From NCBI GenBank assembly GCA_031256115.1, contig JAIRRF010000184.1:1-7064 (forward strand): DNA of 7,064 nucleotides, given 5' to 3'. Position numbers and translations under genes: made by a program. The notes under the pieces were generated by a model, which saw nothing but the letters and a program-made list of their open reading frames with translations, searched no databases and was not told the origin of the DNA. This document shows positions 5,864-7,064 of this stretch, piece after piece; within the stretch, counting starts at the first letter, position 1, and each line of letters begins with the position of its first letter. Origin of the DNA: Treponema sp. Lineage in GTDB: Bacteria; Spirochaetota; Spirochaetia; Treponematales; Breznakiellaceae.

Positions 5864-5905
5864 CTCTTTGCGTCTTTGCGTACTCTGCGTGAACCTCTTC
5901 GTGAG
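5864..5905 (+). repeat. Second arm of the interspersed repeat, inverted relative to 5627-5696
   Basis: CTCTTTGCG, TCTTTGCG, TACTCTGCG and CCTCTTCG follow each other on the plus strand with TTGCG/CTGCG cores about 8-10 nt apart, ending in GTGAG. The same family appears on the minus strand at 5627-5696, so the two arms face each other across about 170 bp containing the hairpins. Confidence 0.6.
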
Positions 5906-5958
5906 TTTTCCTACAGACTCCAAAGCTCGAAGCTGAGGAAAAAAGTAAAACGTTAGGG

Positions 5959-5987
5959 TGGAATATACATGCACAGCATAATATAAT
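5959..5987 (+). promoter_or_regulatory. Promoter of thrH, predicted to give a leaderless transcript
   Basis: A perfect -10 TATAAT (5982-5987) has a weak -35 TGGAAT (5959-5964) at exactly 17 nt. Transcription would start 6-7 nt after the -10 box, which falls on the thrH ATG at 5994. No Shine-Dalgarno sequence is present between the -10 box and the ATG. Confidence 0.5.
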
Positions 5988-5993
5988 TCCTTT

Positions 5994-6617
5994 ATGAATT
6001 TGGTATGCCTTGATCTGGAAGGAGTGCTGGTTCCAGAAATATGGATTGCTTTTTCCGAGGTAGCAGGAATTCCGGAACTGCGGCGTACCACCAGAGACGA
6101 GCCTGATTACGATAAACTTATGCGCTTCCGGCTTGATTTACTGGAAAAAAATTCATTAAAACTACAGGACATTCAACAGGTTATCGGGAAAATGGAACCC
6201 CTGCCCGGTGCGCCGGAGTTTACCGAAAAACTTCGTGAACGGACTCAGCTTATCATCCTTTCCGACACCTACGAAGAATTTGCCGGGCCCTTAATGGTTA
6301 AACTCCGCCGACCCACCCTGTTCTGCAACAGCCTGGTATATACCGCTGATGGAACCATAACCGGCTATAAACTCAGGCAAAAAAACGGCAAACAAATGGC
6401 AGTCAGGGCACTCTCGTCCTTAAATATGGAAATATTTGCCGCCGGGGATTCATTTAACGACCTTGCAATGATTCAGGAGGCAAAAGCGGGCTGCCTTTTC
6501 CGGGCTCCCGAAGCCATACGAAAAGAATATGCCTCATCAATTCCCTGTGTCGATACCTACGATGAACTGCTGGAACAAATAGATAATTTTTTACTTTTTA
6601 CCGCCAATATTGGCTAA
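5994..6617 (+). CDS. thrH: ThrH-type HAD phosphatase: phosphoserine phosphatase / homoserine phosphotransferase (207 aa)
   Basis: The sequence closely follows ThrH of Pseudomonas as I remember it, including its opening CLDLEGVLVPEIWIAF and TTRDxPDYDxLM. In that family the protein dephosphorylates phosphoserine and can pass the phosphate to homoserine, linking serine and threonine synthesis in the cytoplasm. HAD motifs are intact: motif I DLEGV at 7-11, with nucleophile Asp7 and Glu9 in place of the usual second Asp (a ThrH trait); motif II ILSDT at 88-92; motif III Lys near LRQKNGK at 127-133; motif IV AAGDSFND at 149-156. Length equals the family norm of about 205, so the ATG at 5994 is secure although no Shine-Dalgarno site precedes it. 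It converges on the TRAP gene with a 13-nt gap. Which of the two reactions dominates here cannot be told from sequence. Confidence 0.93.
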   Translation: MNLVCLDLEGVLVPEIWIAFSEVAGIPELRRTTRDEPDYDKLMRFRLDLLEKNSLKLQDIQQVIGKMEPLPGAPEFTEKLRERTQLIILSDTYEEFAGPLMVKLRRPTLFCNSLVYTADGTITGYKLRQKNGKQMAVRALSSLNMEIFAAGDSFNDLAMIQEAKAGCLFRAPEAIRKEYASSIPCVDTYDELLEQIDNFLLFTANIG

Positions 6618-6630
6618 GCCTGACAAACTC

Positions 6631-7064
6631 CTACCGGAAAAACTGCGGTATAAAAGTGGACAGGGCCGGTATATAGGTAACCAGCAACACTACCACAAGC
6701 CGGACTAACAGGAAGGGTAACACATAGCGGCATATCCGGGCAAAGGGTGTTTCAAAACGGTAACTTGCCAGGAACAGGTTTAACCCCACCGGCGGAGTCA
6801 GGAACCCTGCTTCCAGGTTAATAATAAAGATGATCCCCAAATGTATCGGATCAAGCCCGTAGACGGCACCCAATGGGCTTATTAAGGGAAGAACAATCAG
6901 GATGGCGGAAAAAATATCCATTAAACAGCCTACAACCAGGAGGAACAGGTTAAGGAGGAGCAGGAATACCACCGGGGATTGGATTGCATCCTTCATCCAA
7001 TAGGCAAGGTTTTGGGGAGCCTGGGTATCAATAATGTAATACGAAAGCGCCATAGAAAAGGCGA
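6631..7064 (-). CDS. TRAP transporter large membrane subunit (DctM family), C-terminal part
   Basis: The last 143 codons of an integral membrane protein are visible; the frame runs open through the right edge (AFS precedes the Met at 7053), so the Met is not the start. Hydrophobic segments fill most of the fragment. Counting from that Met, GCLMDIFSAILIVLPLISP at 42-60 and NLEAGFLTPPVGLNLF at 79-94 are the DctM/ion-transporter-superfamily signatures: the conserved Asp in the first and the TPPVG hinge in the second. DctM with DctQ forms the inner-membrane part of a Na+-driven tripartite importer fed by a periplasmic DctP protein. Full-length DctM is about 430 residues or is fused to DctQ; the missing partners should lie right of the window. 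The substrate is set by DctP and cannot be inferred. Confidence 0.92.
   Translation of the reverse strand, partial: AFSMALSYYIIDTQAPQNLAYWMKDAIQSPVVFLLLLNLFLLVVGCLMDIFSAILIVLPLISPLGAVYGLDPIHLGIIFIINLEAGFLTPPVGLNLFLASYRFETPFARICRYVLPFLLVRLVVVLLVTYIPALSTFIPQFFR

Larger units (their letters stand above)
5591..5993. other. Repeat-rich region between the birA core and thrH
   Basis: About 400 nt carry no recognisable protein domain on either strand. They hold two arms of a CTCTGCG-type interspersed repeat in inverted orientation, two GC hairpins, one AT palindrome and the thrH promoter. Translation of the minus strand gives low-complexity Arg/Phe/Pro-rich peptide typical of spurious repeat-derived ORFs. 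Confidence 0.7.

Noticed and set aside
5627..5905. CRISPR array
   Set aside because: The repeat units are short, diverged and unevenly spaced, in opposite orientations, without uniform spacers or a cas gene.
5726..6091. Further upstream extension of the birA open frame to an ATG at 6091 (443 aa in total)
   Set aside because: It runs through the repeat block and antisense across the first third of thrH, and its translation has no similarity to biotin ligases.

Overview
The window looks like ordinary chromosomal sequence from a spirochaete, most likely a Treponema of the insect-gut type. This is inferred from protein style (the MCP hairpin tip, the SerRS motif 2 wording, a relaxed lipobox) and AT-leaning intergenic DNA, not from a marker gene. 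It holds eight protein genes, two of them cut by the window edges. No rRNA, tRNA, CRISPR array, transposase or prophage gene is visible.

Layout, left to right. The 3' end of a PfkB-family sugar kinase (probably KDG kinase) is followed after 31 nt by a full-length transmembrane chemoreceptor with a dCache sensor. Convergent to these, on the minus strand, is a two-gene unit: seryl-tRNA synthetase (serS) and, 14 nt downstream, a small LEA14/WHy-type lipoprotein. Next comes a 268-nt divergent intergenic region with a striking 118-nt rod-like inverted-repeat structure and a near-consensus promoter for a HigA-like HTH protein with a strongly basic tail. This gene ends 1 nt from the end of the minus-strand biotin-protein ligase gene (birA). 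The birA 5' end runs into a roughly 280-bp block of interspersed repeats and hairpins that replaces any clear native start. Beyond the block, a plus-strand HAD phosphatase of the ThrH type begins 6 nt after a perfect TATAAT, suggesting a leaderless mRNA. It converges on the C-terminal part of a TRAP-transporter large membrane subunit (DctM) that leaves the window.

The genes do not form one pathway. They are housekeeping functions (translation, biotin attachment, amino-acid metabolism) mixed with environmental sensing and solute uptake. The plus and minus genes meet tail to tail at three points with gaps of 36, 1 and 13 nt and no obvious strong intrinsic terminator.

The most unusual content is non-coding or at gene edges: the structured element in the probable serS leader with a possible 18-residue leader ORF, the repeat block fused to the birA N-terminus, a three-unit pentapeptide repeat inside SerRS, and the probable leaderless start of thrH. 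I do not see a defence, biosynthetic or other multi-gene novel system here.
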